NCBI GenBank assembly: GCA_017614655.1
Contig: JAGABO010000203.1
Span: forward strand, 1-28,087
Direction of reading: 5' to 3'
From: Treponema sp.
GTDB lineage: Bacteria > Spirochaetota > Spirochaetia > Treponematales > Treponemataceae
DNA length: 28,087 bases
In this document: positions 1 through 6,947 of the stretch, piece by piece
Layout: each line of letters begins with the position of its first letter
Position numbering within the stretch: the first letter of the stretch is position 1
The notes under the pieces: model-generated
Told to the model about the DNA's origin: nothing
Databases searched by the model: none
What the model saw: only the letters and a program-made list of their open reading frames with translations
Translations under genes and position numbers: made by a program

Positions 1-288
1 GGCTGCAAAGTTTACTTCCCAGTTTCTCTTGAGCCTGATATGGAGCAGGACTATACCGCAAGAGTTCACTTTCCTGAGCATGGGGTAATGCCGCCTCTTA
101 CTCTTGTCTGTCATCCATGCTGGACTTATTCTATGGAAGGAAAAACTTTTATGGGCTTCCGGTTTCTTCGTTCTCCTGATACGCCGGGTCTTATGAGCCA
201 CATTGCTTTTCTGCGTTCAAATTCCGGAGAAGAAGTTTCAGAAATAAAAAAGCTGATTATTAATTCAGCAGTTTCGTTTGTCTCGTAA
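1..288 (+). CDS. 3' end of an unidentified gene (possible PilZ-like domain)
   Basis: The reading frame is open from the first base, so this is the C-terminal 95 residues of a gene whose start lies outside the window; the in-frame ATG at base 40 has no ribosome binding site and is probably internal. I do not recognise the protein with confidence. The tail has alternating hydrophobic beta-like segments and the pattern 'GKTFMGFRFL' followed by a helix, which loosely resembles the last strands and closing helix of PilZ (c-di-GMP-binding) domains, but the N-terminal RxxxR and DxSxxG motifs that would prove it are not in view. It ends two bases before the methyltransferase gene, so the two are probably co-transcribed. 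Confidence 0.55.
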   Translation, partial: GCKVYFPVSLEPDMEQDYTARVHFPEHGVMPPLTLVCHPCWTYSMEGKTFMGFRFLRSPDTPGLMSHIAFLRSNSGEEVSEIKKLIINSAVSFVS

Positions 289-290
289 GA

Positions 291-1286
291 ATGTCATTTT
301 CAATTCAGGAAACACACAGTACCGCTTTTCTTCCGTTCCCGGGTACAAGGGACTTTCTTCTTTCCGAAATGAAGGAGCGGTTCTCTATTGATACTTCCGC
401 TTTTGTTTCTCACGGGGAGCTTCTTTTTTTTGAAGGTCTTGATACAGGCGTAAAAAACTACGACTATAAAAAAGGGGACAGCCGCCTTCCGTATTTTGCT
501 TCGGCCGTGCTTTTTAACGTTAAGAAAATTACTTTTGATTCAATCAGTGATGCTGCTTCTGCGCTTCGTTCACTTGCCCGTTCGTGGTCTGGCTGCGGTA
601 CGGAGTTCTTCAGGAGAAGTACGCTTATTCAGGAAAAGCTTCCCTATGTTAATTTAAAGCCAAAGTCTTTTCCTCCAAAGTTTCCGTCTTCTGTTACAGG
701 CATTTATCTTCTTATTGATGAACACACGATGCTTGCTTCGGAAAATACAACCTGCGTTTTTCCTTTGGGGCAGCTTGTGTTCGAAGAAGATCACGAAAAT
801 CCTCCGAGCCGTGCCTATTTAAAAATTCAGGAAGCTCTTACCTATGCAAAGCTTTTTTTTGATGCTGAACTTCCTTCTGAAAATTCCTTCTGCTTTGAAG
901 CGGGTGCCTGCCCTGGCGGATGGACCTGGGTTCTGGCTTCTCTGGGTTCAAGGGTACTTGCCGTAGACAGAAGTGAACTTGCTCCTTCCTTAATGAAAAA
1001 TCCTCTTATTCAATTTAAAGCTCATGATGCTTTTACTATTCCGTGTGAAGAAATCGGAAACTGCGACTGGGTTTTAAGTGACGTCATCTGTTATCCGGAA
1101 CGCCTTCTTGAATGGATTCAGAAATGGCTTTCGAGCGGTCTTGTTAAAAACATGATCTGTACAATCAAGATGCAGGGCAAAATCGACTGGCCTCTTGTGG
1201 CACAGTTTGCAGCAATTCCGGACAGCCGCGTAATTCACCTTAACTACAACAAACACGAACTTACCTTCATCCACTGCGAAAAATAA
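291..1286 (+). CDS. RlmM-like 23S rRNA 2'-O-methyltransferase (FtsJ/RrmJ fold)
   Basis: A 331-residue SAM-dependent 2'-O-ribose methyltransferase. The C-terminal half has the RrmJ fold: the SAM-binding loop GACPGGWT (205-212), VDRS (225-228) at the end of the next strand, and the K-D-K-E catalytic tetrad as K178 (SRAYLK, where RlmM has a very similar SR-x-x-LK), D264 (LSDV), K293 (TIKMQ) and E323 (HELTF). The order and spacing fit RlmM, which modifies C2498 of 23S rRNA in E. coli, better than the shorter RlmE. The N-terminal ~170 residues are divergent and would hold the THUMP-like RNA-binding part. The gene starts two bases after the preceding stop and probably relies on translational coupling, since its ribosome binding site is weak. 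The family is certain; the exact target nucleotide is inferred. Confidence 0.8.
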   Translation: MSFSIQETHSTAFLPFPGTRDFLLSEMKERFSIDTSAFVSHGELLFFEGLDTGVKNYDYKKGDSRLPYFASAVLFNVKKITFDSISDAASALRSLARSWSGCGTEFFRRSTLIQEKLPYVNLKPKSFPPKFPSSVTGIYLLIDEHTMLASENTTCVFPLGQLVFEEDHENPPSRAYLKIQEALTYAKLFFDAELPSENSFCFEAGACPGGWTWVLASLGSRVLAVDRSELAPSLMKNPLIQFKAHDAFTIPCEEIGNCDWVLSDVICYPERLLEWIQKWLSSGLVKNMICTIKMQGKIDWPLVAQFAAIPDSRVIHLNYNKHELTFIHCEK

Positions 1287-1345
1287 CTCTGTTGATAAGT
1301 GGTTATCGCGGCAGCAAAAAATCTGTTGAGATGCAATATTTTTTT

Positions 1346-2266
1346 TTAGTTTTTGATATCGTCCAGGCGGTACGGTGTGTTCTGGTAAACGTAATAGTTA
1401 AGCCAGTTTGAATAAAAAAGATGCGCCGTGCTTCTCCATCTGGAAACTACAGGTTCATCAGGATTATCTTTTGTAAAATAGTTTTCCGGAAGTGCAGGAT
1501 TTAATCCTTTTTGAAAATCGCGTATGTATTCATTTTTTAAAGTGTCCGGATCGTATTCAAGATGGCCGGTCATAAAAATTGAGCGGTTATCTTTTGACTT
1601 AGCAATTGTAAGTCCTGTAACAGGCGAATCTGCAAGCAGCGTAAGTTCTGCATTGTTTTTTACATCGCTGCTTTTTATGTAAGTATAGCGCGAAGTTGGA
1701 ACAGGAAAAACATCATCAAAACCACGGAGCAGGGGATCGCGTTTGTCCAGCGGAGTTGAATAGAAAATGCCGGAAAACTTTTTGTCCACGATGTTTTTGT
1801 TGATCCCGTAATGATGATAAAGTCCCGCCATTGCACCCCAGCAGATGTAAAGCGTGCAGAAAACATTTTTCTTTGCATAGTCCATGATGCGGCACAGTTC
1901 ATTCCAGTAGTCAACTTCTTCAAACGGAATCTGTTCAACGGGAGCACCGGTAACAATCATGCCGTCAAACTTCTGATCATAAATTTCATCAGAGGTAACA
2001 TAGAATTTATCAAGATGATTCTGCGCCGTGTTTTTTGAAATATGATCCTTCATGTGAACCAGCGAAATATCAATCTGAAGCGGTGTATTGGAAAGAAGCC
2101 TCAGAAGCTGGGTTTCGGTAACTTCTTTGGTGGGCATAAGGTTTACGATGGCTATTTTTAAAGGGCGTATGTCCTGTGTCTGAGCACGGCCTTTTGTCAT
2201 TATGAAGATGTTTTCATTTTCCAGCTGACTGAATGCAGGTAAGTCTTCTTCTATTTTTATCGGCAT
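1346..2266 (-). CDS. metA: Homoserine O-acetyltransferase, MetA family (methionine synthesis)
   Basis: A 306-residue MetA-family acyltransferase, full length, activating homoserine for methionine synthesis. The numbering matches E. coli MetA closely: nucleophile C142 in YICWGA, with H235 and E237 in TGHLEYD completing the active site. Residue 111 is Glu (GAPVEQIPF), whereas succinyl-specific E. coli MetA has Gly here; Glu at this site is known to give acetyl-CoA preference, so the product is probably O-acetylhomoserine despite the usual 'succinyltransferase' label. The start is supported by an AGAGG site about seven bases upstream, and a TATAAT box lies 25 bases before the ATG. It stands alone, convergent with the methyltransferase gene, and no sulfhydrylase or other met gene is nearby. 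The 78-base upstream gap is too short for a SAM riboswitch. Confidence 0.93.
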   Translation of the reverse strand: MPIKIEEDLPAFSQLENENIFIMTKGRAQTQDIRPLKIAIVNLMPTKEVTETQLLRLLSNTPLQIDISLVHMKDHISKNTAQNHLDKFYVTSDEIYDQKFDGMIVTGAPVEQIPFEEVDYWNELCRIMDYAKKNVFCTLYICWGAMAGLYHHYGINKNIVDKKFSGIFYSTPLDKRDPLLRGFDDVFPVPTSRYTYIKSSDVKNNAELTLLADSPVTGLTIAKSKDNRSIFMTGHLEYDPDTLKNEYIRDFQKGLNPALPENYFTKDNPDEPVVSRWRSTAHLFYSNWLNYYVYQNTPYRLDDIKN

Positions 2267-2291
2267 CGCAAACCTCTTCTTTGTTTTCTAT

Positions 2292-2297
2292 ATTATA
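2292..2297 (-). promoter_or_regulatory. metA promoter, -10 box
   Basis: A perfect TATAAT on the minus strand, giving a predicted leader of roughly 18 bases that contains the AGAGG ribosome binding site of metA. No good -35 is visible (CGCGTT at 17 bases). It is divergent from the hydrolase promoter within the same 78-base gap. Confidence 0.5.
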
Positions 2298-2329
2298 TCT
2301 TTAATGTAGCAAAAAACGCGTTTATTTGC

Positions 2330-2335
2330 TATAGT
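2330..2335 (+). promoter_or_regulatory. Extended -10 promoter of the hydrolase-U32-apbE unit
   Basis: TATAGT preceded by TGC makes an extended -10 element (TGnTATAGT). The box ends nine bases before the hydrolase ATG, so transcription would start about three bases ahead of the start codon. No Shine-Dalgarno site fits between. No convincing -35 is seen, which is common for extended -10 promoters. Confidence 0.5.
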
Positions 2336-2344
2336 GTTCATGTT

Positions 2345-3331
2345 ATGAAGAATGACAGAAAAGCGGCAGTCAAAAAACTTAAGACTCTTGTACTTAATCA
2401 GAAAATAGAGATAGAAAAGTTCCGCACAAAACTCGAAAAGACTTTCTGCGATACTTTTATTCCTAATCATGTTGAATGCGTTACGCGTGACTGCGGTGGA
2501 ATAAAGTGTGATTTTTTAAGCCCGGAAGCCTTTGCTTCAAACAGAATTATAATTTATATCCACGGCGGAAGCTTTGTCGGCGGAAGCTGTGCCTCTTACC
2601 GCTCTTTCTGTGCAAGTTTTGCAAATGCAGCTTCCTGCAGGATGCTTGTTCCTGAATTCCGTCTTCCTCCCACCTTTTCTTTTCCGTCCGGAGTAGAAGA
2701 CCTCGAAAGCGTAATCAGAAGTTTTTTTATTCAGGATGAAGTCGAAAGTCATTTTAATAAAGAGCGGGGCGGAACGAATGTAATTCTTGCAGCAGACGGA
2801 AGCGGTGCAAGTCTTGCTTTTGCCCTTATTCAGAAACTTTCAAAAGAAAATCTTTCTAAGATTAAGAAGATTATTCTTTTTTCCCCATGGCTCGATTTTT
2901 CTCCGGACAGTCCTGTTTTTCTTGAAGGAAAAAAACATGATGAAATTCTTACGACAGAAGGTTTAAGGCGTTCTGTAGAAGCATACACTTACGAATCGAA
3001 TCATGTCAGTCCGCTTGTTTCTCCAAACCTCATGCCGGAAGATAAGGTTCGTCTTTTGCCTCCGATTTATATTCAGTGCGGAAAAAAAGAAATGCTTCTT
3101 GATCAGATTCATGAATTCGAAAATCTTCTTGTAAGCTGCGGAGTTGCCTGTACTGTTGACGAAGTAGAGGATATGATGTCGATGTTCCAGATGGCAGATG
3201 AATATCTTTCCGAGAGTCATCTTGCTCTTGAACGTGTCGGGAATTATATAAAAAACAGAAGCGGCCTTGATGAAGATGAACTTCGTGAACGCGAAATCAT
3301 CATAAAACGAAATAATATTTTTCAGGAATAG
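2345..3331 (+). CDS. Alpha/beta-hydrolase fold protein of the HSL/esterase family, catalytic triad lost
   Basis: A 328-residue cytoplasmic protein of the hormone-sensitive-lipase-like family. The oxyanion-hole motif HGGSF (73-77), the EFRLPPTFSFPSGVEDL segment (104-120) and the closing strand-helix layout all match the family. The three catalytic positions do not. The GDSAG elbow reads ADGSG (150-154), with Gly152 where the nucleophilic Ser belongs. The acid in 'GxxDxLxD' is Glu249. The His of the 'gmxHgF' motif is Ser279. These align without gaps, so a shifted register is unlikely. The protein is probably a non-catalytic binding or regulatory paralogue, or uses another residue such as Ser153. 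An N-terminal helix of about 35 charged residues and an acidic or charged C-terminal tail (307-328) flank the fold. The stop lies two bases before the U32 gene. Confidence 0.75.
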   Translation: MKNDRKAAVKKLKTLVLNQKIEIEKFRTKLEKTFCDTFIPNHVECVTRDCGGIKCDFLSPEAFASNRIIIYIHGGSFVGGSCASYRSFCASFANAASCRMLVPEFRLPPTFSFPSGVEDLESVIRSFFIQDEVESHFNKERGGTNVILAADGSGASLAFALIQKLSKENLSKIKKIILFSPWLDFSPDSPVFLEGKKHDEILTTEGLRRSVEAYTYESNHVSPLVSPNLMPEDKVRLLPPIYIQCGKKEMLLDQIHEFENLLVSCGVACTVDEVEDMMSMFQMADEYLSESHLALERVGNYIKNRSGLDEDELREREIIIKRNNIFQE

Positions 3332-3333
3332 AA

Positions 3334-4791
3334 ATGGAACTTTTATCACCTGCCGGTAATGTAGAAAAACTCCGCTATGCATATTCCTACGGAGCTGATG
3401 CGGCATATATTGGCTTAAAGAATTTTTCCCTTCGTGTAAAAGCCGATAATTTTTATGAAGATGAATATAATCGGGTTCGCGATTTAAAAAAACAGTTTCC
3501 CGGAAAAGCACTTCACTGTGCGCTCAACATTTCGTTTCATAATGCAGAAATTGACAGGCTTCTTTCGGAAATCGACTACTTTAAGCAGTATCCGATAGAT
3601 GCCTTTATTGTACAGGATCTAGGAATTGTTCCGATTCTTCAGAAAAACTTTCCCGATGCAAAGCTTCATCTTTCCACACAGGCAAGCTGCATGAACCGCG
3701 AAGCTGTTAAGATGTATAAGTCGCTCGGTTTTTCCCGTGTTGTCATGGGACGAGAAGCTTCTCTTTCGGAAATTGCCGAAATAAAAGATGCAGTTCCTGA
3801 TATGGAAATTGAATGTTTTGTTCACGGTGCCATGTGTATAGCTTATGCCGGCCGATGTCTTATGAGTGCGTACCTTAACGGACGAAGTGCACAGAGCGGC
3901 TTCTGCAGTCACACCTGTCGCTGGGATTATGATGTTCTCTCTGTGCAAAACGCAAAGCAGCTTGCAGAAAGCGGCGAACTTGTTCTTCGTGAACACAAGC
4001 GCCCGGATGAATTCTTTCCGGTTTACGAGGGAGAAAATTTTACGGCAGTTCTTTCGAGTAAAGATTTGTGCATGATAGATCATCTTGCAGAATTAAAAAA
4101 AGCCGGAGTTGATTCCTTAAAAATCGAAGGCCGCATGAAAAGTGTTTATTATGTTGCCCTCATTACACGTGCTTACAGAAAAGCTCTTGATGTCCTTGAT
4201 GGAAAACTTACGCAGTCAGAAGCAAAACCTTTTATTGATGAACTTTACAACGTAAGTCACCGGCCTTTTACGACTGCGTTTTATTTTGACAGAGCAAAGG
4301 CAGATGAAACAGCAAGCGGTGCAAGTGACAGTCCTTACGAACTTGCAGCTCAGATCGGCTGTGAACTTTCTTCTGAAGAAGTTTCTGAAATCTTAAAGAA
4401 GGGCAGTGAACTTTCTCAGAGACGAAAAGCTGAATATGACGGGCTCTGCGAAAAGGCAAAGGCCGCTTACGACGAGCGTGTAAAAAATATTCCCGATAAA
4501 TACCTTCCGCCTGTAGAAGAAAAAGCCGGCTGGAAAATGTATGAACTTATGGCGCTCAATATGATAAACGCAGAATCTGTTCTGCAGATTGTTTCTCCAG
4601 ATGTTGTAGGCGAAGATTTTCCAAAAGAAAAGTTTCTTCTGATTAATCCGTTAACAGGCGAAATTTACCGCTGGGTATGTGACGGACATAAGTGTGTAAT
4701 CTATACAGGCGAAAAACTTTGTGACGGAGATTTACTCCGAAGTAAAGACAAAGATTATATGGAAGGAAAGTTCCGTGATTCGGGCCGCTAG
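3334..4791 (+). CDS. U32 family peptidase-like protein, probable tRNA U34 hydroxylation factor (TrhP/YegQ type)
   Basis: A 485-residue U32-family protein. The family signature is clear: ECFVHGAMC (160-168) followed by AGRC (172-175) and GFCSHTC (189-195). C168, C175, C191 and C195 are candidates for iron-sulfur ligands, although which four bind the cluster is inferred. Further family landmarks are the start MELLSPAGN, LHLSTQAS (111-118) and LKIEGRMKS. Although named peptidases, bacterial U32 proteins of this length (E. coli TrhP/YegQ, B. subtilis YrrN/YrrO) act in prephenate-dependent 5-hydroxylation of tRNA U34, while RlhA-type proteins are much longer. The start has an AGGAA site nine bases upstream. 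The 3' end overlaps apbE by 17 bases, showing translational coupling. Subfamily assignment rests on length and motif layout. Confidence 0.85.
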   Translation: MELLSPAGNVEKLRYAYSYGADAAYIGLKNFSLRVKADNFYEDEYNRVRDLKKQFPGKALHCALNISFHNAEIDRLLSEIDYFKQYPIDAFIVQDLGIVPILQKNFPDAKLHLSTQASCMNREAVKMYKSLGFSRVVMGREASLSEIAEIKDAVPDMEIECFVHGAMCIAYAGRCLMSAYLNGRSAQSGFCSHTCRWDYDVLSVQNAKQLAESGELVLREHKRPDEFFPVYEGENFTAVLSSKDLCMIDHLAELKKAGVDSLKIEGRMKSVYYVALITRAYRKALDVLDGKLTQSEAKPFIDELYNVSHRPFTTAFYFDRAKADETASGASDSPYELAAQIGCELSSEEVSEILKKGSELSQRRKAEYDGLCEKAKAAYDERVKNIPDKYLPPVEEKAGWKMYELMALNMINAESVLQIVSPDVVGEDFPKEKFLLINPLTGEIYRWVCDGHKCVIYTGEKLCDGDLLRSKDKDYMEGKFRDSGR

Positions 4792-5788
4792 ATTTATCTT
4801 TTTCTTTTTTATATTGGTTTTATTTTCGTGCAGTAAAGAAGAAACTTCAGTTCTTTCTTTTGAAGCAATGGATACCTTCTGTACGATAAAGTCTTCCGGA
4901 AAAAATGCTGCCCTGGTAAATCAGAAGGCAAGAAGCTGCATGCAGGAAATTGAATCCCTTCTTTCGGTAACAAAAGAAGAAAGCGATATTTACCGCATAA
5001 ATAATGCAGAGGTTTTTCCTGTAAAAGTTTCTTCCATTACATCAGAAGTTGTTTCGTATGCACTTTCTGTTTCTGCAAAAACCGAAGGCTCCCTTAATCC
5101 CGCTCTTTATCCGGTAACGCGTCTCTGGGGTTTTACAACCGGAACTTTACGCGTACCTTCTTATGAAGAAACTTCTTCTGCCCTTGCTTTCTGTGATTAT
5201 AAAAAAGTTTCCGTAGAAAAAGACTTTATATCCATGGAAAAAGGAATGGCCCTTGATCTTGGTGCGGTTGGAAAAGGTTTTGCAGGAGACAGGATTCTTT
5301 CTCTGTATAAAGAAAACGGAATTAAATCTGCCGTGATAGATCTTGGAGGAAATGTTCAGGTTCTTGGTTCAAAACCTGATGGTTCTGCATGGTCTGTTGG
5401 TTTAAGGAATCCCTTTGGAACAGGAACAGTTTCGCTTTCCGTAAAAGTAACCGATAAAGCTGTAATTACAAGCGGCGGAAGTGAGCGGTTTTTCTATGCA
5501 GACGGAAATAAATACATTCACATTTTTGACCCGAAAACCGGCCGTCCCTGTTCAAATGGACTTGCCTCCGTTACAATCGTCTGTCCGTCCGGGCTTTATG
5601 CAGATTCTTTAAGTACTGCACTTTTTGTAATGGGAAAAGAAGCTGCCGCTGATTTCTGGAAGTCAAATCCTGATTTTGATTTTATAATTATTACGGATGA
5701 TTTTTCTGTCTATTATTCCGAAGTCCTTTCTTCTTCAATAGATTTTTATGATGCCTTTACTTCTATTAATGAAGTTGTATTAAAATAA
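4775..5788 (+). CDS. apbE: ApbE, FAD:protein FMN transferase lipoprotein
   Basis: The ApbE flavin transferase, which moves FMN from FAD onto a Thr of target proteins such as Rnf/Nqr subunits on the outer face of the inner membrane. I take the GTG at 4775 as the start: it has an AAGGAAAG site just upstream and gives a clean lipoprotein signal (RAAR, then an FIFFFFILVLF core, lipobox LFSC with Cys19). The longer frame from the GTG at 4721 would bury the signal. Family motifs follow in order: EAMDTFCTI; SLNPALYPVTRLWGF; DLGAVGKGFAGD (a variant of DLGGIAKGYA); IDLGGNVQVLG; WSVGLRNPFG; ITSGGSERFF; IHIFDPKTGRP; and ADSLSTALFVMG with the Mg-binding Asp. Length, 337 residues, is normal. It overlaps the U32 gene. 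No flavoprotein target lies in this window. Confidence 0.92.
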   Translation: MIRAARFIFFFFILVLFSCSKEETSVLSFEAMDTFCTIKSSGKNAALVNQKARSCMQEIESLLSVTKEESDIYRINNAEVFPVKVSSITSEVVSYALSVSAKTEGSLNPALYPVTRLWGFTTGTLRVPSYEETSSALAFCDYKKVSVEKDFISMEKGMALDLGAVGKGFAGDRILSLYKENGIKSAVIDLGGNVQVLGSKPDGSAWSVGLRNPFGTGTVSLSVKVTDKAVITSGGSERFFYADGNKYIHIFDPKTGRPCSNGLASVTIVCPSGLYADSLSTALFVMGKEAAADFWKSNPDFDFIIITDDFSVYYSEVLSSSIDFYDAFTSINEVVLK

Positions 5789-5793
5789 CCATG

Positions 5794-5822
5794 TTGTATT
5801 TAACTAACTTTTTCTTTAGTAT
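5794..5822 (+). promoter_or_regulatory. Probable copA promoter (leaderless arrangement)
   Basis: TTGTAT (5794-5799), 17 bases, TAGTAT (5817-5822). The box ends immediately before the first ATG (5823) and exactly six bases before a second in-frame ATG at 5829. Transcription would therefore begin at the 5829 ATG, making the mRNA leaderless and 5829 the likely true start. No Shine-Dalgarno sequence precedes either ATG, and no obvious CopY or CsoR operator palindrome is visible. Confidence 0.45.
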
Positions 5823-6827
5823 ATGAATATGTCTGTCAGAAAATTTAATGTTTACGGCATGAGCTGCGCTGCCTGTGCCGCCCGCATAGAAAAAGCCGTT
5901 AAAGCTGTTGAAGGTGTTACAGAATGTTCCGTAAGCCTTCTTACAAATACAATGGGTGTTCAGGGAAGTGCAGAAGATGCTGCAATTGAACAGGCCGTAA
6001 AAAATGCCGGCTACGAAGCTTCTTCTTTTTCCGTTAAGAAAACTGTCCTTAAGGAAAATAAATCCGTAGAGAAAAGCGAAACCCAGAATCTTTTAAGAAG
6101 ACTTCTTTTTTCATTATTTTTTCTTTTGTGTTTAATGTACTGCGGAATGGGAAACAGAATGTATGGACTTCCTCTGCCGGCGTGGTTTTCCGGTAATTTT
6201 ACGGCCATTGCTCTTGTTCAGCTTTTTTTATGTTCCGTAATCATGATTATAAACCGAAAGTTTTTTTCTTCCGGATTCCGAGCGGCGCTTCATCTTTCTC
6301 CTAACATGGACACACTTGTTGCTTTAGGTTCAGTCATTTCTTTTTTATATAGTGTCGTAAATCTGTTCAGAATTACGGATGCTGTTTTGCATAATACAGA
6401 CCGTGCTGATTTTTTTATGGACAATCTTTATTTTGAAAGTGCTGCAATGATTCTTACGCTCATTACCGTCGGAAAATTTCTTGAATCAGTTTCAAAAGGA
6501 AAAACAGGTGATGCTTTAAGAAGTTTAATGAATCTTGCTCCTAAAAAAGCACTTGTACTTCGTAATTCAAAAGAAACGGAAGTTGATTCATCAAAAATAG
6601 AAGAAGGCGATGTTTTTATATTAAAGCCCGGCTTTTCTGTTCCTGCAGACGGCATTGTTCTGGAAGGAAGTTCTGCCGTAAATGAATCTTCTCTTACGGG
6701 TGAAAGCATTCCTGTAGAAAAAGAAGAAGGTTCAAAAGTAAATGCCGGAACCGTTAATGTTTCGGGCTTCTTAAAATGCCGTGCAGTAAAAGTCGGAAGC
6801 GAAACTTTCCTCTCAAGAATAATATAA
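5823..6827 (+). CDS. copA 5' part: metal-binding domain, first membrane helices and actuator domain
   Basis: The 334 codons before the TAA. They hold the CxxC metal-binding domain (about 5-72), four predicted membrane segments (roughly 90-220) and the actuator domain with SLTGESIPVEK. The segment lacks the CPC helix and the whole ATP-binding part, so alone it cannot pump copper. The 5829 ATG fits the promoter better than the 5823 ATG. Confidence 0.7.
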   Translation: MNMSVRKFNVYGMSCAACAARIEKAVKAVEGVTECSVSLLTNTMGVQGSAEDAAIEQAVKNAGYEASSFSVKKTVLKENKSVEKSETQNLLRRLLFSLFFLLCLMYCGMGNRMYGLPLPAWFSGNFTAIALVQLFLCSVIMIINRKFFSSGFRAALHLSPNMDTLVALGSVISFLYSVVNLFRITDAVLHNTDRADFFMDNLYFESAAMILTLITVGKFLESVSKGKTGDALRSLMNLAPKKALVLRNSKETEVDSSKIEEGDVFILKPGFSVPADGIVLEGSSAVNESSLTGESIPVEKEEGSKVNAGTVNVSGFLKCRAVKVGSETFLSRII

Positions 6828-6947
6828 CTTGTCCGTGACTGTTCTGCAACAAAAGCTCCGTCTGCCCGCATTGCAGATAAAGTTTCTCTCTGGTTTGTTC
6901 CTGGTGTAATTCTTGTTTCGTTTGCAGCATTTATTGCATGGCTGTTT

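Noticed and set aside
1287..1345. Terminator between the methyltransferase and metA genes
   Set aside because: A five-base hairpin (GATAA/TTATC, 1294-1307) exists but the T-run is about 25 bases further on; too weak to call.
2267..2344. SAM or T-box riboswitch before metA
   Set aside because: The gap is 78 bases and shared by two divergent promoters; the predicted metA leader is only about 18 bases.
2963..3511. 182-codon minus-strand open frame opposite the hydrolase/U32 junction
   Set aside because: Antisense to two well-supported genes, no recognisable domain, no start signals.
3619..4083. 154-codon minus-strand open frame opposite the U32 gene
   Set aside because: Lies entirely opposite conserved U32 motifs; composition is that of a reverse-complement shadow.
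4721..4774. Longer apbE start at a GTG
   Set aside because: It would place 18 polar residues before the lipoprotein signal; the GTG at 4775 has a better ribosome binding site and gives a normal signal peptide.
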